Positions 54,266 to 63,760 of a stretch of DNA of 64,000 nucleotides are shown here, piece by piece; positions within the stretch are counted from its first letter, which is position 1, and each line of letters opens with the position of its first letter. The notes under the pieces are model-generated. The model did no database searches and was not told the DNA's origin. It worked only from the letters and a program-made list of their open reading frames with translations. The position numbers and the translations under genes were made by a program. This DNA comes from Variovorax paradoxus (GTDB lineage Bacteria > Pseudomonadota > Gammaproteobacteria > Burkholderiales > Burkholderiaceae_C): positions 1 through 64,000 of the forward strand of contig NZ_CP123990.1 in the NCBI RefSeq assembly GCF_029919115.1. The letters are read 5' to 3'.

Positions 54266-55999
54266 CTAGGGCGCTCGCCTGTCGACCGGCAGCCCCTTCA
54301 GCCAGCGTTCGTATTCCTCCGGAAAGGCAATGCGAAACCGCTCCGCCTGCTCCCAGGCCTCCTGGTCTCGGCCCGTCAGCTCGGCGCTTTCGATCAGCTT
54401 GACGATCACGCGAGGCTCGGGCGAAAAATGTATCGTGCGCTCGGCCAGCGAATGCATCTCGGCGGCGTTGGCGGCCGTGACCCGCGTGAGCGTCAGCTCG
54501 GCAAACCCCACCTGCCTCGCAAAAAGCCACGACCCCTTCGCCTTGGTCAGCGTGTCGTCCTCATAGGCCGGCAAACGCTCGTCGCGCGGCAGGTAGATCT
54601 GGCTGATGCGGATGTAGTCCCAGGTGGCATAGCCAACCACCGCTGCCAGCACAGAGGCCGCCGCCACGGACAAGACGTTGGCGTTGAGCCACTTGGCTCC
54701 GAAATGCTGCCGCAGCGAAGCAAGCCGCGCTGGCGCACGCCTGCCGGGCCACAGCATTCCAAGGCACAGCCCGAACACCAGTTGGAAGGGCCCGTACCAG
54801 AGCGGATATTCCAGCAGGCTGTGCAGCACGATCGCGCCCAGCATGCCCCACGCCATGAGACGGGCCGGATCGCGCTCGCGCCAAGGCCGCGCTGCCAGCA
54901 CCATCCAGATGAAACCACCGCAGATCAGCACCGAAGCTGGAATGCCCAGTTCCACGGCCAGGTGCAGCGGCAGGTTGTGCGCGTTGTCCAGAATCTCTGG
55001 AAACCGCGGGCCGGAATACAGCGTGCTGTAGTGCGCAAAGGCCAGTTCGCCCCATCCCCATCCCGTCCAGGGGTGCTCGGCAATCAGAGTGAGCACGTTG
55101 CGCCACAGAATCAGCCGCGTGTGGTCGCCCGGCGCGCCCTCCTGCAGCCGCTGCATCATGCCCTCGACCTCGCTGGCGGTGAGCTGGGGCAGCGCCCAGG
55201 CGATGGCGAAATAGATCGGAATCATCGCCAGCAGCACGAGCGGCGGCGGCAAGGTGAATCTCGGGCCGCCGTGTTCTGTTGCTTCAGGCCTGCCGCGGCG
55301 CTCTCGCCAGGCGATCAGAGTCGCCACGCCGACGATCGATAGCAGCTGAAGCAAGCCGGTACGCGACGTTGATGCCGCCGCGGCCGTCAATAACAGCAAA
55401 GTGGCTGGCAGCAGCCAACGCCTAACGCGAGTCCACGGCTGCGTGGCATGAATCCAGAGCGCCGCCACCAGCGCCATGCTGATCAGCGTGGCGAACTGGT
55501 TGCGCTGGCGCAGGTTGCCGTACGCCTGGCCCAGCGCCGGGGTTGTGGTCCAGGGGACGAGCGGGTCGGCCAGGCCGTAGTACTGGAGCAGGCCGAGGAC
55601 GGCACTGATGAGGCCGGCTGCGAGGATGCCGGTTGCCAGCACCGCCGCTGCCGGCGGCCCGCCCCGAACGATGCCGGTGCCCACACACGCTGCGGCGGCC
55701 ATGGCGCCTAGCACCGCGACGACGGGGAGCCACAGGGCCGGTGCGCCATGCGACGAAATCGCGACTGCGGCCAAGCCCGCCGCTAGCCAAAGCCAGATGC
55801 CCCGCGCCGGCGCGGCCGGAGGTATCACGAGAAGCAGTGCGGCAATGCAAACCCATGTGGCGAACAGCTGCCAAGCCTGGACGGAGGGGCCCGCTACCAG
55901 CGGGCAGAGAAAAGGGAATGCGATCAGCCCGGCCCGCATGGCGCCCACGGCTGTCGATGGAAGGGCGGCCACCTCGAGCGGCGCTGCACGGGAAGTCAT
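54266..55999 (-). CDS. PglL/TfpO-type O-oligosaccharyltransferase (Wzy_C family)
   Basis: Polytopic inner-membrane protein of 577 residues with about 12 helices and a C-terminal soluble part (about 480-577). The conserved LRQRNQFATL block (about 150) and a large periplasmic loop with GWGWGE and DNAHNLPLHLAVELG mark the PglL/O-antigen-ligase branch that moves glycans from lipid carrier to pilin Ser/Thr. The gene is next to and divergent from a pilin operon, which supports a TfpO/PilO role in pilin glycosylation. Convergent with moaC, four bases apart. Family is clear; acceptor is inferred from neighbours. Confidence 0.88.
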   Translation of the reverse strand: MTSRAAPLEVAALPSTAVGAMRAGLIAFPFLCPLVAGPSVQAWQLFATWVCIAALLLVIPPAAPARGIWLWLAAGLAAVAISSHGAPALWLPVVAVLGAMAAAACVGTGIVRGGPPAAAVLATGILAAGLISAVLGLLQYYGLADPLVPWTTTPALGQAYGNLRQRNQFATLISMALVAALWIHATQPWTRVRRWLLPATLLLLTAAAASTSRTGLLQLLSIVGVATLIAWRERRGRPEATEHGGPRFTLPPPLVLLAMIPIYFAIAWALPQLTASEVEGMMQRLQEGAPGDHTRLILWRNVLTLIAEHPWTGWGWGELAFAHYSTLYSGPRFPEILDNAHNLPLHLAVELGIPASVLICGGFIWMVLAARPWRERDPARLMAWGMLGAIVLHSLLEYPLWYGPFQLVFGLCLGMLWPGRRAPARLASLRQHFGAKWLNANVLSVAAASVLAAVVGYATWDYIRISQIYLPRDERLPAYEDDTLTKAKGSWLFARQVGFAELTLTRVTAANAAEMHSLAERTIHFSPEPRVIVKLIESAELTGRDQEAWEQAERFRIAFPEEYERWLKGLPVDRRAP

Positions 56000-56154
56000 A
56001 CCGCCGATTGTGCCGACTGGGGAGCCGACGAATGGCTACCAACCGCAGACGAGCGGTTTTGCAAAAAAACACAATTGGAGACATTCTTTGACAACTGTCT
56101 GCAACTGTTGCCCAGCGCCTTTTTTGGGGGTGCGGGCGAGCGCGAAAGGTGTCA

Positions 56155-56619
56155 ATGAAACAACATTCGGTTCCGCGTCAACCCGTGATAGGTCCGCGCG
56201 GTTCACGTGGCTTCACGCTGATCGAGGTGATGGTCACCATCGCGATCATCGGCATTCTGGCGTCAATCGCTATTCCCAGCTATCGAGACTACGTGCTTCG
56301 AGGGCAGCTCGTGGAGGCTCATAACGCCCTTTCGGCACTACGCGCCAACATGGAGCGGCACTTCCAAGACAACCGAGACTACCGCTCCATTGGCACCACC
56401 TTCATCTCGCCATGCGCCGCGCCAGCTGCGGCAGGTAGTTTCGCTATCTCCTGTCCAACGCTGACGGCCACAACATTCACAGCGCGCGCCGTGGGTAGCG
56501 GCCCTACTAGTGGATTCACGTTCACTGTTAATCATCAAAACACCCGTGCCACGACCGCAGCAGGCTCCGGCTGGACGGCCTGTGCGACCGGCTGGACGAC
56601 AAGGAAGTCGGGGTGCTGA
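56155..56619 (+). CDS. pilE: Type IV pilin (PilE-like)
   Basis: Prepilin of 154 residues. The start is ATG 56155, five bases after AAAGG; GTG at 56149 is less likely. A short leader ends in G before the processing site GFTLIEV, followed by the hydrophobic helix [20 protein letters not shown] and a PilE-like alphaI helix. Two Cys near the end ([12 protein letters not shown]) can form the pilin disulfide loop; a second pair lies earlier. It is the first gene of the pilus operon, next to a pilin O-glycosylation ligase. It may be major pilin or minor PilE; size and operon favour minor PilE. Confidence 0.9.
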   Translation: MKQHSVPRQPVIGPRGSRGFTLIEVMVTIAIIGILASIAIPSYRDYVLRGQLVEAHNALSALRANMERHFQDNRDYRSIGTTFISPCAAPAAAGSFAISCPTLTATTFTARAVGSGPTSGFTFTVNHQNTRATTAAGSGWTACATGWTTRKSGC

Positions 56620-57224
56620 TGAAGACGCCACTCCGTCGGCCGCCGGCCGTACGCGGTTTTACGCTGATCGAGATGATGGTGACATTGGTGCTGTTGGGCG
56701 CCCTGATGGCGCTGGCGTTGCCTGCAATGAGTGAATGGTTGCGCAACAGCCGCATACGTACGGTCGCGGATGCACTGCAGAACGGGCTTCGCCTCGCCCA
56801 GACCGAGGCACTTCGGCGCAGCCGCCAGACCGTCTTCTCGCTGACCGCCGACACAAACCCCGCAGACGGTCTCACCGCCGCGGCGAACGGCTCCAATTGG
56901 TCGGTCAACTTCGTGCCGCTCCTCACGGGCGAGTCAACTGATCCCACGTTCATCGAGGGCGGCGGCCTAACTGGCTTGGCCCCCGATGTTCGGGTCACCG
57001 GCCCGGCGACACTCTGTTTCAACTCGCTGGGACGGGTCGTCGACAACCCCGCGCCTGGCACCGGTGTGGCATGTAGCGCCGCAGCTGCGGCCTACAACAT
57101 CACGATCCCGGATGTCGATTCCGTGCGCGCGATGCGTGTGCTAGTCGCACTGGGAGGGCAGGTCCGGCTGTGCGATCCGGCTAAGACGCTTTCCAACGCC
57201 CATCCCGACGGGTGCCCCGCGTGA
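56619..57224 (+). CDS. fimT: Minor pilin, FimT/FimU (GspH family)
   Basis: Prepilin-like protein of 201 residues. The ATG at 56619 overlaps the TGA of pilE (TGATG). The processing motif is GFTLIEMMV, followed by a helix (TLVLLGALMALALPAMSEW). The GspH-type beta domain includes RIRTVADALQNGLRLAQTEALRRS, which is the family signature, and two Cys pairs later. Minor pilins of this type prime pilus assembly. It is coupled to pilV by an overlapping stop/start. Confidence 0.9.
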   Translation: MKTPLRRPPAVRGFTLIEMMVTLVLLGALMALALPAMSEWLRNSRIRTVADALQNGLRLAQTEALRRSRQTVFSLTADTNPADGLTAAANGSNWSVNFVPLLTGESTDPTFIEGGGLTGLAPDVRVTGPATLCFNSLGRVVDNPAPGTGVACSAAAAAYNITIPDVDSVRAMRVLVALGGQVRLCDPAKTLSNAHPDGCPA

Positions 57225-57652
57225 TGACACACCAACGCCTCTCGCGCTCCGTCGCGCGCGCTTCCCAGTCCGGTGTCGCGTTGATCGAAGTCCTGGTCTC
57301 GGTCCTTCTGTTTTCGCTGGGCATCCTCGGCCTGATCGGCCTGCAGACGCGCGCGATCGGCCTATCACTCGATGCGGAAGACCGCAACCGCGCCGCCCTG
57401 ATCGCCAACGACATCGCGGCCACGATGTGGACTACTCGCACAGTGGCGATAGACCCCGACGTAGGAGAACCTTCGTGGAACGACCGCGCCAGCAACCCGC
57501 AAGCCGGCGGCCTGCCTGGCGGCACTGTTCAAATCACCTCGGACGTCGCAGCCAATACCGCAGACATCCTTATCACTTGGCGCCCTCCTCAGCGCCCAGT
57601 GGGCCAGCAAGACAGCCGGTTGACTACGCGCGTCGCGCTGCCCCCACCATGA
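57224..57652 (+). CDS. pilV: Minor pilin PilV
   Basis: Prepilin-like protein of 142 residues. The ATG at 57224 overlaps the fimT stop (TGATG). The processing region reads SGVALIEVLVSVLLFSLGIL, lacking the Phe at +1 but with Glu at +5, as in other PilV proteins. The following GLIGLQTRAIGLSLDAEDRNRAALIANDI is typical. It works with PilW, PilX and FimT in the pilus tip complex. The last codons overlap pilW (ATGA). Confidence 0.9.
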   Translation: MTHQRLSRSVARASQSGVALIEVLVSVLLFSLGILGLIGLQTRAIGLSLDAEDRNRAALIANDIAATMWTTRTVAIDPDVGEPSWNDRASNPQAGGLPGGTVQITSDVAANTADILITWRPPQRPVGQQDSRLTTRVALPPP

Positions 57653-58878
57653 ACGCCCACTCCAAACCCTTCGCTCGCGCCGTTCAGCGCGGCCTGACGC
57701 TGGTCGAACTGCTGGTGGCTATGGTCATCGGCCTGGTCGTGGTGCTGGCCGTGACCAGCGCCGTCACCCTGGGCGAGGCGCACAAGCGCAGCACCACGTC
57801 GACTAACGACATGAATCAGAGCGGCTCCTATGCCGCCTACGCAATCGATCGCCTGCTGAGAAGCGCCGGATCCGGCTTCGCGCAGACCGGCACGCGAGGA
57901 GTGTTCCGCTGCCGGCTGAGCGCCGCGCGCCTGATCGGGGGCACCGCCACTACGATCTTGCCGCGAACCACATCCGCGTTTCCGGCCCCGTTTGACACGC
58001 TGCTCGGCGGCACTGGGGCCGCTGCAGCGGGCAATCTGCGGCTCGCACCGTTTCTGATAGCCAAAGGCGCCACCGCCGGGGCTTCGGACACCCTCGTGGT
58101 CATGGGCGGCAACGCGGCGGCGGGCGACGTGTCGCGCCGCATCCGCTCCGGCTTTCCAGACAACAGCAACCTGCGGCTGGACAACACCATCGGCTTGCGC
58201 AACGGGGACATTGGACTCGTGAGCAAGGAGGGCACGGACGACTGCCTGCTCGAGCAGGTGAGTTCGACCAATACCGAACTGGCGACGGCGGGCAACGAAG
58301 TCCTGGCCCTGGGGGGGCGCTACTTCACCTCCACCGGTGCCACCACGTCACTGTCCACACTTGTGGCGGACGGAACGGCACTCTTCACACCGCTCGGAAA
58401 CGTGGCCGCCAACAATCTGCAGTTCCAGTTGATCGGCGTAAATGCCAACCGCACGCTGGTCGCCTACGACCTGCTGCGGGCAGCCGGCACCGGCAGCGAT
58501 GAGGGTACTGATGCCTCAGCCATGCAAGCGCTGGCCGATGGCGTGGTCGCCCTGTATGCGGTGTACGGCGTCGACACCGACAGCAACGGCACTGCCGATA
58601 CATGGGTCGATCCTGCTGCAGCGGGCTACGCGATTGGCACCCTCATGCTCGCGCCCGACACCATGCGTCACATCGTGGCGGCGCGCGTAGCGCTGGTCAT
58701 GCGAGGCAGCCTGTACGAAAAGGAACCCGTGACGCCGGACAGCCTGGAAATCTTCAGCGACCTTCCCACCGATCGCAAGCGCACACTGACCATCGCGGCC
58801 GAGGACCGGAACTTCCGTTACCGCGTCATCGACACCACCATCCCGCTTCGCAACATGCTGTTGCTACCTTTCCCATGA
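57649..58878 (+). CDS. pilW: Minor pilin PilW
   Basis: Prepilin-like protein of 409 residues. The ATG at 57649 overlaps the pilV stop (ATGA). The cleavage region is RGLTLVELLVAMVIGLVVVLAV with Glu +5; the PilW-type segment MNQSGSYAAYAIDRLLRSAGSGF follows. The large C-terminal domain (about 100-400) includes two Cys and many Gly/Thr. It is long compared with P. aeruginosa PilW, but typical for Burkholderiales. It overlaps pilX by four bases. Confidence 0.9.
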   Translation: MNAHSKPFARAVQRGLTLVELLVAMVIGLVVVLAVTSAVTLGEAHKRSTTSTNDMNQSGSYAAYAIDRLLRSAGSGFAQTGTRGVFRCRLSAARLIGGTATTILPRTTSAFPAPFDTLLGGTGAAAAGNLRLAPFLIAKGATAGASDTLVVMGGNAAAGDVSRRIRSGFPDNSNLRLDNTIGLRNGDIGLVSKEGTDDCLLEQVSSTNTELATAGNEVLALGGRYFTSTGATTSLSTLVADGTALFTPLGNVAANNLQFQLIGVNANRTLVAYDLLRAAGTGSDEGTDASAMQALADGVVALYAVYGVDTDSNGTADTWVDPAAAGYAIGTLMLAPDTMRHIVAARVALVMRGSLYEKEPVTPDSLEIFSDLPTDRKRTLTIAAEDRNFRYRVIDTTIPLRNMLLLPFP

Positions 58879-59519
58879 ACACACTTTCCAAGATGCACGC
58901 CCCGGCGAGCGAGCGCGGCGTGGTTCTGCTGTTTTGCCTCATCATCTTGGTGGTGCTGCTCGCAGGCGGCGTCGCCGTCATGCGATCGATGGACACCACG
59001 CTGTTCGGCGCAGGCAACCTCGCCTTCAAGCGCGACCTGATCAACCAAGGCGAACTCGCCATCGCGAAGGCGATGCGGGAGTTCCAGACCAGCGGCGCGC
59101 TTGGTGCGACGGGAACGACCTCAAGCAACTTGCCTGCAGCGAATTACAGCGCAATCCAGCTCGCTACTAATGCTAAGGGCATTCCGGAGGTGCTGCTGAA
59201 GAGGACCAATCTGACCGGCCCTGACGTGGTGGGCAACGCCTTTACTCCGACAGGCACGCCCATCACGGGTAGTGGCGGTGTCACCGTGCGCTATGTGATC
59301 GACCGGATGTGCAATGCCACCGGCGCCTTCTCGAGCATCGGCAAGAGCGGCTGCGTTTACACACCGTCCAAGACCGAAACGTCGAGTGGCGACCAGAGCC
59401 AGTTGGCCACGCCCGGCCCGTCCATTCCCAGCCCGCCCATCTACCGGGTGTCGGTTCGCGTCGACGGTCCACGTGACACGCAGGTGTTCCTGCAAGCCTC
59501 TTTCACCAAGCCCGAATAG
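58875..59519 (+). CDS. pilX: Minor pilin PilX
   Basis: Pilus-assembly protein of 214 residues. The ATG at 58875 overlaps the pilW stop (ATGA). The N-terminus ERGVVLLFCLIILVVLLAGG lacks the Glu at +5 seen in most pilins, which is usual for PilX. The segment MRSMDTTLFGAGNLAFKRDL is a family marker. It contains a Cys pair near 144-159. It is followed by pilY1 after 14 bases. Confidence 0.88.
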   Translation: MNTLSKMHAPASERGVVLLFCLIILVVLLAGGVAVMRSMDTTLFGAGNLAFKRDLINQGELAIAKAMREFQTSGALGATGTTSSNLPAANYSAIQLATNAKGIPEVLLKRTNLTGPDVVGNAFTPTGTPITGSGGVTVRYVIDRMCNATGAFSSIGKSGCVYTPSKTETSSGDQSQLATPGPSIPSPPIYRVSVRVDGPRDTQVFLQASFTKPE

Positions 59520-59533
59520 GGCACAGGCGAATC

Positions 59534-62500
59534 ATGAAAGCAAGAATTCGTTCATCCGTTCGCGCGGCATGCCGCGCAACCATCGCCACCGGCCTTGGCC
59601 TGGCGCTCGGAAGCGCCATGGTCGCGTCCGCGATTCCGCTCGCCAATCAGCCCGTGTTCTCCACATCGGAGGTTCCAGGCAACCTGGCCCTGGCGTTGTC
59701 GGTGGAATGGCCCACGGCATCGCGCACAGCCCACGTCGGCAACTACTCCAGCAACACCAACTACCTGGGCTACTTCGATCCGGCCAAGTGCTACCTGTAC
59801 CAGGTCGATGCCACGGCCAACGGCGTCAGCACCACCGACAAGGGCGACTCCAGCTACTTCTACCCGGCCGGCGCCGCCACCAATCGCACATGCACGGGCG
59901 ACAACGACGACAAGTGGAGCGGCAACTTCCTGAACTGGGCGTCCACCGCCACCATTGACCCGTTCCGCTGGGCCATGACGGGCGGCAGGCGCGTGGTCGA
60001 CACGGCCACCACCACCATTCTCGAGAAAGCCTGGCACGGCGACCGCGGCCTTTTTCCGGACCGCACACTGCCGGCAGCCGCCATCGCCGGTGCGACGCCG
60101 TTCAATAACGCCACGGCGCTGGGAACGAGCATCACCAACCGCGGCTTCAAGATGCGCGTGACCGCCAACGGCGGCGGCGCCGGCCGCACGATGACGGCGC
60201 AGTACTTCAACAACGTCAATCTCAACGGCACGGTGATTGCCACTGTCGCCGCGGACACCGCCAACCACGACTGGGGCAATGCCGCTCCCGTGAATGGCGT
60301 CAACGCCGACAACTTCTCGGCGCGTTTTATCGGTACCTACACGGCCCCCGTCGCAGGCGACTACGTGTTCCGCACCATCAGCGACGACGGCGTGCGGCTC
60401 TGGGTCAACACCAGCGGCAACGGCGGCCAGAACTTCACGAACGGCAACCGGCGGATCAACAACTGGACCGACCACGGCTCGGCCACCGACGACTCCGAGA
60501 CCATCACGCTCACCGCAGGCCAGACGTTCAGCGTGCAGATCGAGTACTACGAAAAGGGTGGCGGCGCCGTGATGCAGTTCCTCTGGCGTACGCCCACGTC
60601 GAACAACGCCTTCGTCCCATTCTCGGACGCAGGGCCGGTCGACAGCGACTACACCATGCGCGTGAAGGTGTGCGACCCTTCTGCCGCAGCCGGTGGGCTC
60701 GAAGCCAACTGCAAGGCCTACGGTTCCAACTACAAGCCCGAAGGCTTGATCCAGAAGTACGCCGACAAGATGCGCTTCAGCGCCTTCGGCTACCTGAACG
60801 ACAGCAGCGACCAGCGAGACGGCGGCGTGCTGCGCGCGCGCCAGAAGTTTGTCGGCCCGACCGCGCCCACCCCTGGCCAGGCGCCCGCGGCCAACGCGAA
60901 CAAGGAGTGGAGCGAGACCGACGGCACGTTCATCCGCAACCCCGACGCCGCGGATGCCACCGCAACCGGCACGGCAACCGGGGTGACCATCTCGGACAGC
61001 GGCGTAATGAACTACCTGAACAAGTTCGGCCAGATTCTTCCGGGGGACTACAAGAGCTACGACCCGGTGAGCGAGCTGTACTACGCGGTCATCCGGTACT
61101 ACAAGAACCTGGGCAACGTGGATGCCTGGAGCTCGATGGGCACGGCCGGCGCCGCGACGAAGACCAGCTGGGTCGACGGGTTCCCGGTGATCACCAATTG
61201 GGGCGACCCCATCCAGTATTCGTGCCAGCGCAACTTCGTCCTGGGCATCGGCGACATCTACACCCACGTCGACAAGAACGTTGCCGGCAACACCACCTAC
61301 CGCACCCGCGAGCCGGCCATGCAGACCGAGGTTGCGAACGACAACACCGTGAATGCGGTGACAGCCACCAACCGCGTGGGCGCACTGCAGGGCCTGGGCA
61401 ACCTGGGCAACTCCAACGATTACAGCGGTCGCAACAACTCCGCCTACATCGCCGGCCTTGCGTTCGACTCCAACACCAAGGACATCCGCCCCGACGTGGC
61501 TGGACAGGCCAACACCATTGGCAAGCAGACAGTCAGCACCTACTGGGTGGACGTGCTGGAACAGCCCTTCCAGTTCAACAACCAGTTCTATCTTGCCGCC
61601 AAGTTCGGCGGACTAGACACCAAGAAGCTGCCGGCCGACTTCGACCCCTACACCTTCGCCGGCACCATTCCGCTGGACTGGTGGTCGACGAACGGCGAGA
61701 CGCTGACCGACACGCGCGCCGCCAACCTGACACAGCCGCGGCCCGACAACTACTTTGCCGCCGGCCAGCCCGACACGCTGGTGAGAGGCCTGACCCAAGC
61801 CTTTGAACGTATCGTGAATGCCATTCAGGCATACACCACGTCGTTCTCGCTCTCGGCCCTCGAGGTTTCGGCAACCGGCTCGGCTTCGTATGCATCGCAA
61901 TACGATGCGCAGGACTGGACCGGCGTGGTGAGCGCGAGCAGCATCAGCTTTGCAACCGACGGCACCCCCACGCTCACTGCGGCGTGGAACAGCACCACCA
62001 CGCTCGCGACGCAGTTCGCGGGCACCGGCTGGAATACAGACCGGCGCATTGCCACATGGAACGGCACAGCGGGCGTGGCCTTCCGTATCGGCAATCTCAC
62101 CACCGGAACGGGCGGCCAGGCGGCCGCGCTCGACACGCTCTACGTTACCGGCGACGACAGTGCCAACTACCTGAACTACCTGCGCGGCGACCGCAGCCAG
62201 GAAAAGACGGCAAGCGACGGCACCAAGCCGTACCGGCTTCGCAGCAAGCTGCTGGGAGACATCGTCAATTCGAAGGTGAAGCCTGTTGGCCCGCCCGCCT
62301 CGGCCTACTCCGACGCTGTGAACCGCGGCTACGCTGCCTTCAAGACGGCCAGGGCCTCGCGACCCACCATGGTGTACGCCGCCGCGAACGACGGCATGCT
62401 GCATGCGTTCCGCGGTGAACTCGACGGCACCAACGCTGGCCGCGAACAGTTCGCCTACGTGCCGAGCGCCCTCTTCAACGGCCCCAGCAGCCCGGCCGCA

Positions 62501-63739
62501 CCGGCCACGGACGGCCTGGCCCAGCTGGGCAATCCGAACTACCTGCACAAGTACTACGTCGATGCCACCCCCGAGGTGGTCGACGTCGACTTCGACCGCG
62601 CTGGCGGCACTTTTGCCGCCACGGGCTCCAACTGGCGCTCGCTGCTGGTCGGAGGTCTTGGCAAGGGGGGCAAGAGCTTCTACGCCCTCGACGTGACCGA
62701 TCCCGCGGCGATCACCGACGAAACCGTCTTGGCGAGCAAAGTGCTGTGGGAGTTCACCGATGCAGACATGGGCTTCAGCTACGGCGCGCCGCTGGTCCTC
62801 AAGACCAAGCGCTACGGCTGGGTCGTGGTGCTGACCTCGGGCTACCACGGCGACAACACCGACCGCAACGGCTACATCTATTTCGTGCATCCGAGAACGG
62901 GCGCGCTGCTGCAAAAGATAAGCACCGGCGCCACGGCCAACGGCTTGACCCATGCCACCGCGTTCATTCCCGACCTGACCGACGGCACGGCGGACGCGAT
63001 CTACGTGGGCGATCTGAACGGGCAACTGTGGCGCTTCGACGTGACCGCGGCCGCTGGTACTGCCGCGGACTACCCTGCACCAGCCAAGATTGCTCTCTTC
63101 ACCGACGGTGCTACCACCCCGGCTGCCCAGCCGATCACCTCGCGGCCGTTGGTGCAGATCCAGCCCACGACACGCAAGCGCTACGTGATGGTCGGTACCG
63201 GCCGGTTGCTCGACGCGAGCGACATCAACTCCGCCGCGACCCAGAGCTTCTATGCCGTGATCGACGGAACCGATACCGCCTTCAAGCCGGCCGACAACAC
63301 CATGCCCGTGACACGCAGCGGCCTCACTGCGGTTACCAATCTCGTGAGCGGCACCGTCGTGCCCACGGATTCACGCGGCTGGTACATCGACCTGGGCTCG
63401 CAGGGCAGCATCGGCCTTCGAATGCTGGCCAGCCCGACCGCCTTCAACGGCATCGTGGCGTTCTCGTCGCTGCTGACCAGCGGCGATGCCTGTAGCCCTT
63501 CGGGTCAGAGCCGGATCTACGCGATCGACTACAACAGCGGCCGCACAGCCCTGGCCAGCGGCGCGGCGTTCGTGCAGTCCACCACTGCGATCACCGACCT
63601 CAAGTTCGTGGGCGTGGATGGCACCGTGCGCCTGATCTCCGGCGACGTGCGTGGCAATCTCGACAAGATCGGGTTCAATCCTCCGGCAGGTACCGCGCTG
63701 CGGCTGTTGAATTGGCGGGAAGTGCCGACGGCGGATTGA
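59534..63739 (+). CDS. pilY1: PilY1-type pilus tip adhesin with an embedded PA14 domain
   Basis: Large exported protein of 1401 residues with a signal peptide (about 1-33). The start SVEWPTASRTAHVGNY and YLGYFDPAKCYLY belongs to the PilY1 family, but the von Willebrand A MIDAS motif is not seen. Residues ~218-356 are an inserted PA14 domain (MTAQYFNN, FIGTYTAPVAGDYVF, SDDGVRLWV, IEYYEKGGGAVMQFLW). The C-terminal half (about 890-1390) is the PilY1 beta-propeller with MVYAAANDGMLHAF, GGKSFYALDVTDP and YVGDLNGQLWRFDV; the calcium loop is degenerate (DLTDGTAD). It is needed for pilus extension and adhesion. Last gene of the pilus operon. Confidence 0.92.
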   Translation: MKARIRSSVRAACRATIATGLGLALGSAMVASAIPLANQPVFSTSEVPGNLALALSVEWPTASRTAHVGNYSSNTNYLGYFDPAKCYLYQVDATANGVSTTDKGDSSYFYPAGAATNRTCTGDNDDKWSGNFLNWASTATIDPFRWAMTGGRRVVDTATTTILEKAWHGDRGLFPDRTLPAAAIAGATPFNNATALGTSITNRGFKMRVTANGGGAGRTMTAQYFNNVNLNGTVIATVAADTANHDWGNAAPVNGVNADNFSARFIGTYTAPVAGDYVFRTISDDGVRLWVNTSGNGGQNFTNGNRRINNWTDHGSATDDSETITLTAGQTFSVQIEYYEKGGGAVMQFLWRTPTSNNAFVPFSDAGPVDSDYTMRVKVCDPSAAAGGLEANCKAYGSNYKPEGLIQKYADKMRFSAFGYLNDSSDQRDGGVLRARQKFVGPTAPTPGQAPAANANKEWSETDGTFIRNPDAADATATGTATGVTISDSGVMNYLNKFGQILPGDYKSYDPVSELYYAVIRYYKNLGNVDAWSSMGTAGAATKTSWVDGFPVITNWGDPIQYSCQRNFVLGIGDIYTHVDKNVAGNTTYRTREPAMQTEVANDNTVNAVTATNRVGALQGLGNLGNSNDYSGRNNSAYIAGLAFDSNTKDIRPDVAGQANTIGKQTVSTYWVDVLEQPFQFNNQFYLAAKFGGLDTKKLPADFDPYTFAGTIPLDWWSTNGETLTDTRAANLTQPRPDNYFAAGQPDTLVRGLTQAFERIVNAIQAYTTSFSLSALEVSATGSASYASQYDAQDWTGVVSASSISFATDGTPTLTAAWNSTTTLATQFAGTGWNTDRRIATWNGTAGVAFRIGNLTTGTGGQAAALDTLYVTGDDSANYLNYLRGDRSQEKTASDGTKPYRLRSKLLGDIVNSKVKPVGPPASAYSDAVNRGYAAFKTARASRPTMVYAAANDGMLHAFRGELDGTNAGREQFAYVPSALFNGPSSPAAPATDGLAQLGNPNYLHKYYVDATPEVVDVDFDRAGGTFAATGSNWRSLLVGGLGKGGKSFYALDVTDPAAITDETVLASKVLWEFTDADMGFSYGAPLVLKTKRYGWVVVLTSGYHGDNTDRNGYIYFVHPRTGALLQKISTGATANGLTHATAFIPDLTDGTADAIYVGDLNGQLWRFDVTAAAGTAADYPAPAKIALFTDGATTPAAQPITSRPLVQIQPTTRKRYVMVGTGRLLDASDINSAATQSFYAVIDGTDTAFKPADNTMPVTRSGLTAVTNLVSGTVVPTDSRGWYIDLGSQGSIGLRMLASPTAFNGIVAFSSLLTSGDACSPSGQSRIYAIDYNSGRTALASGAAFVQSTTAITDLKFVGVDGTVRLISGDVRGNLDKIGFNPPAGTALRLLNWREVPTAD

Positions 63740-63740
63740 G

Positions 63741-63760
63741 CGGGTGAGACCGCTCGCCCG
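63741..63760 (+). terminator. Weak hairpin after pilY1
   Basis: CGGGTGAG (63741-63748) pairs with CTCGCCCG (63753-63760) with one G-T pair and a 4-base loop, three bases after the stop codon. No T run follows, so this is a possible but weak terminator. Confidence 0.45.
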
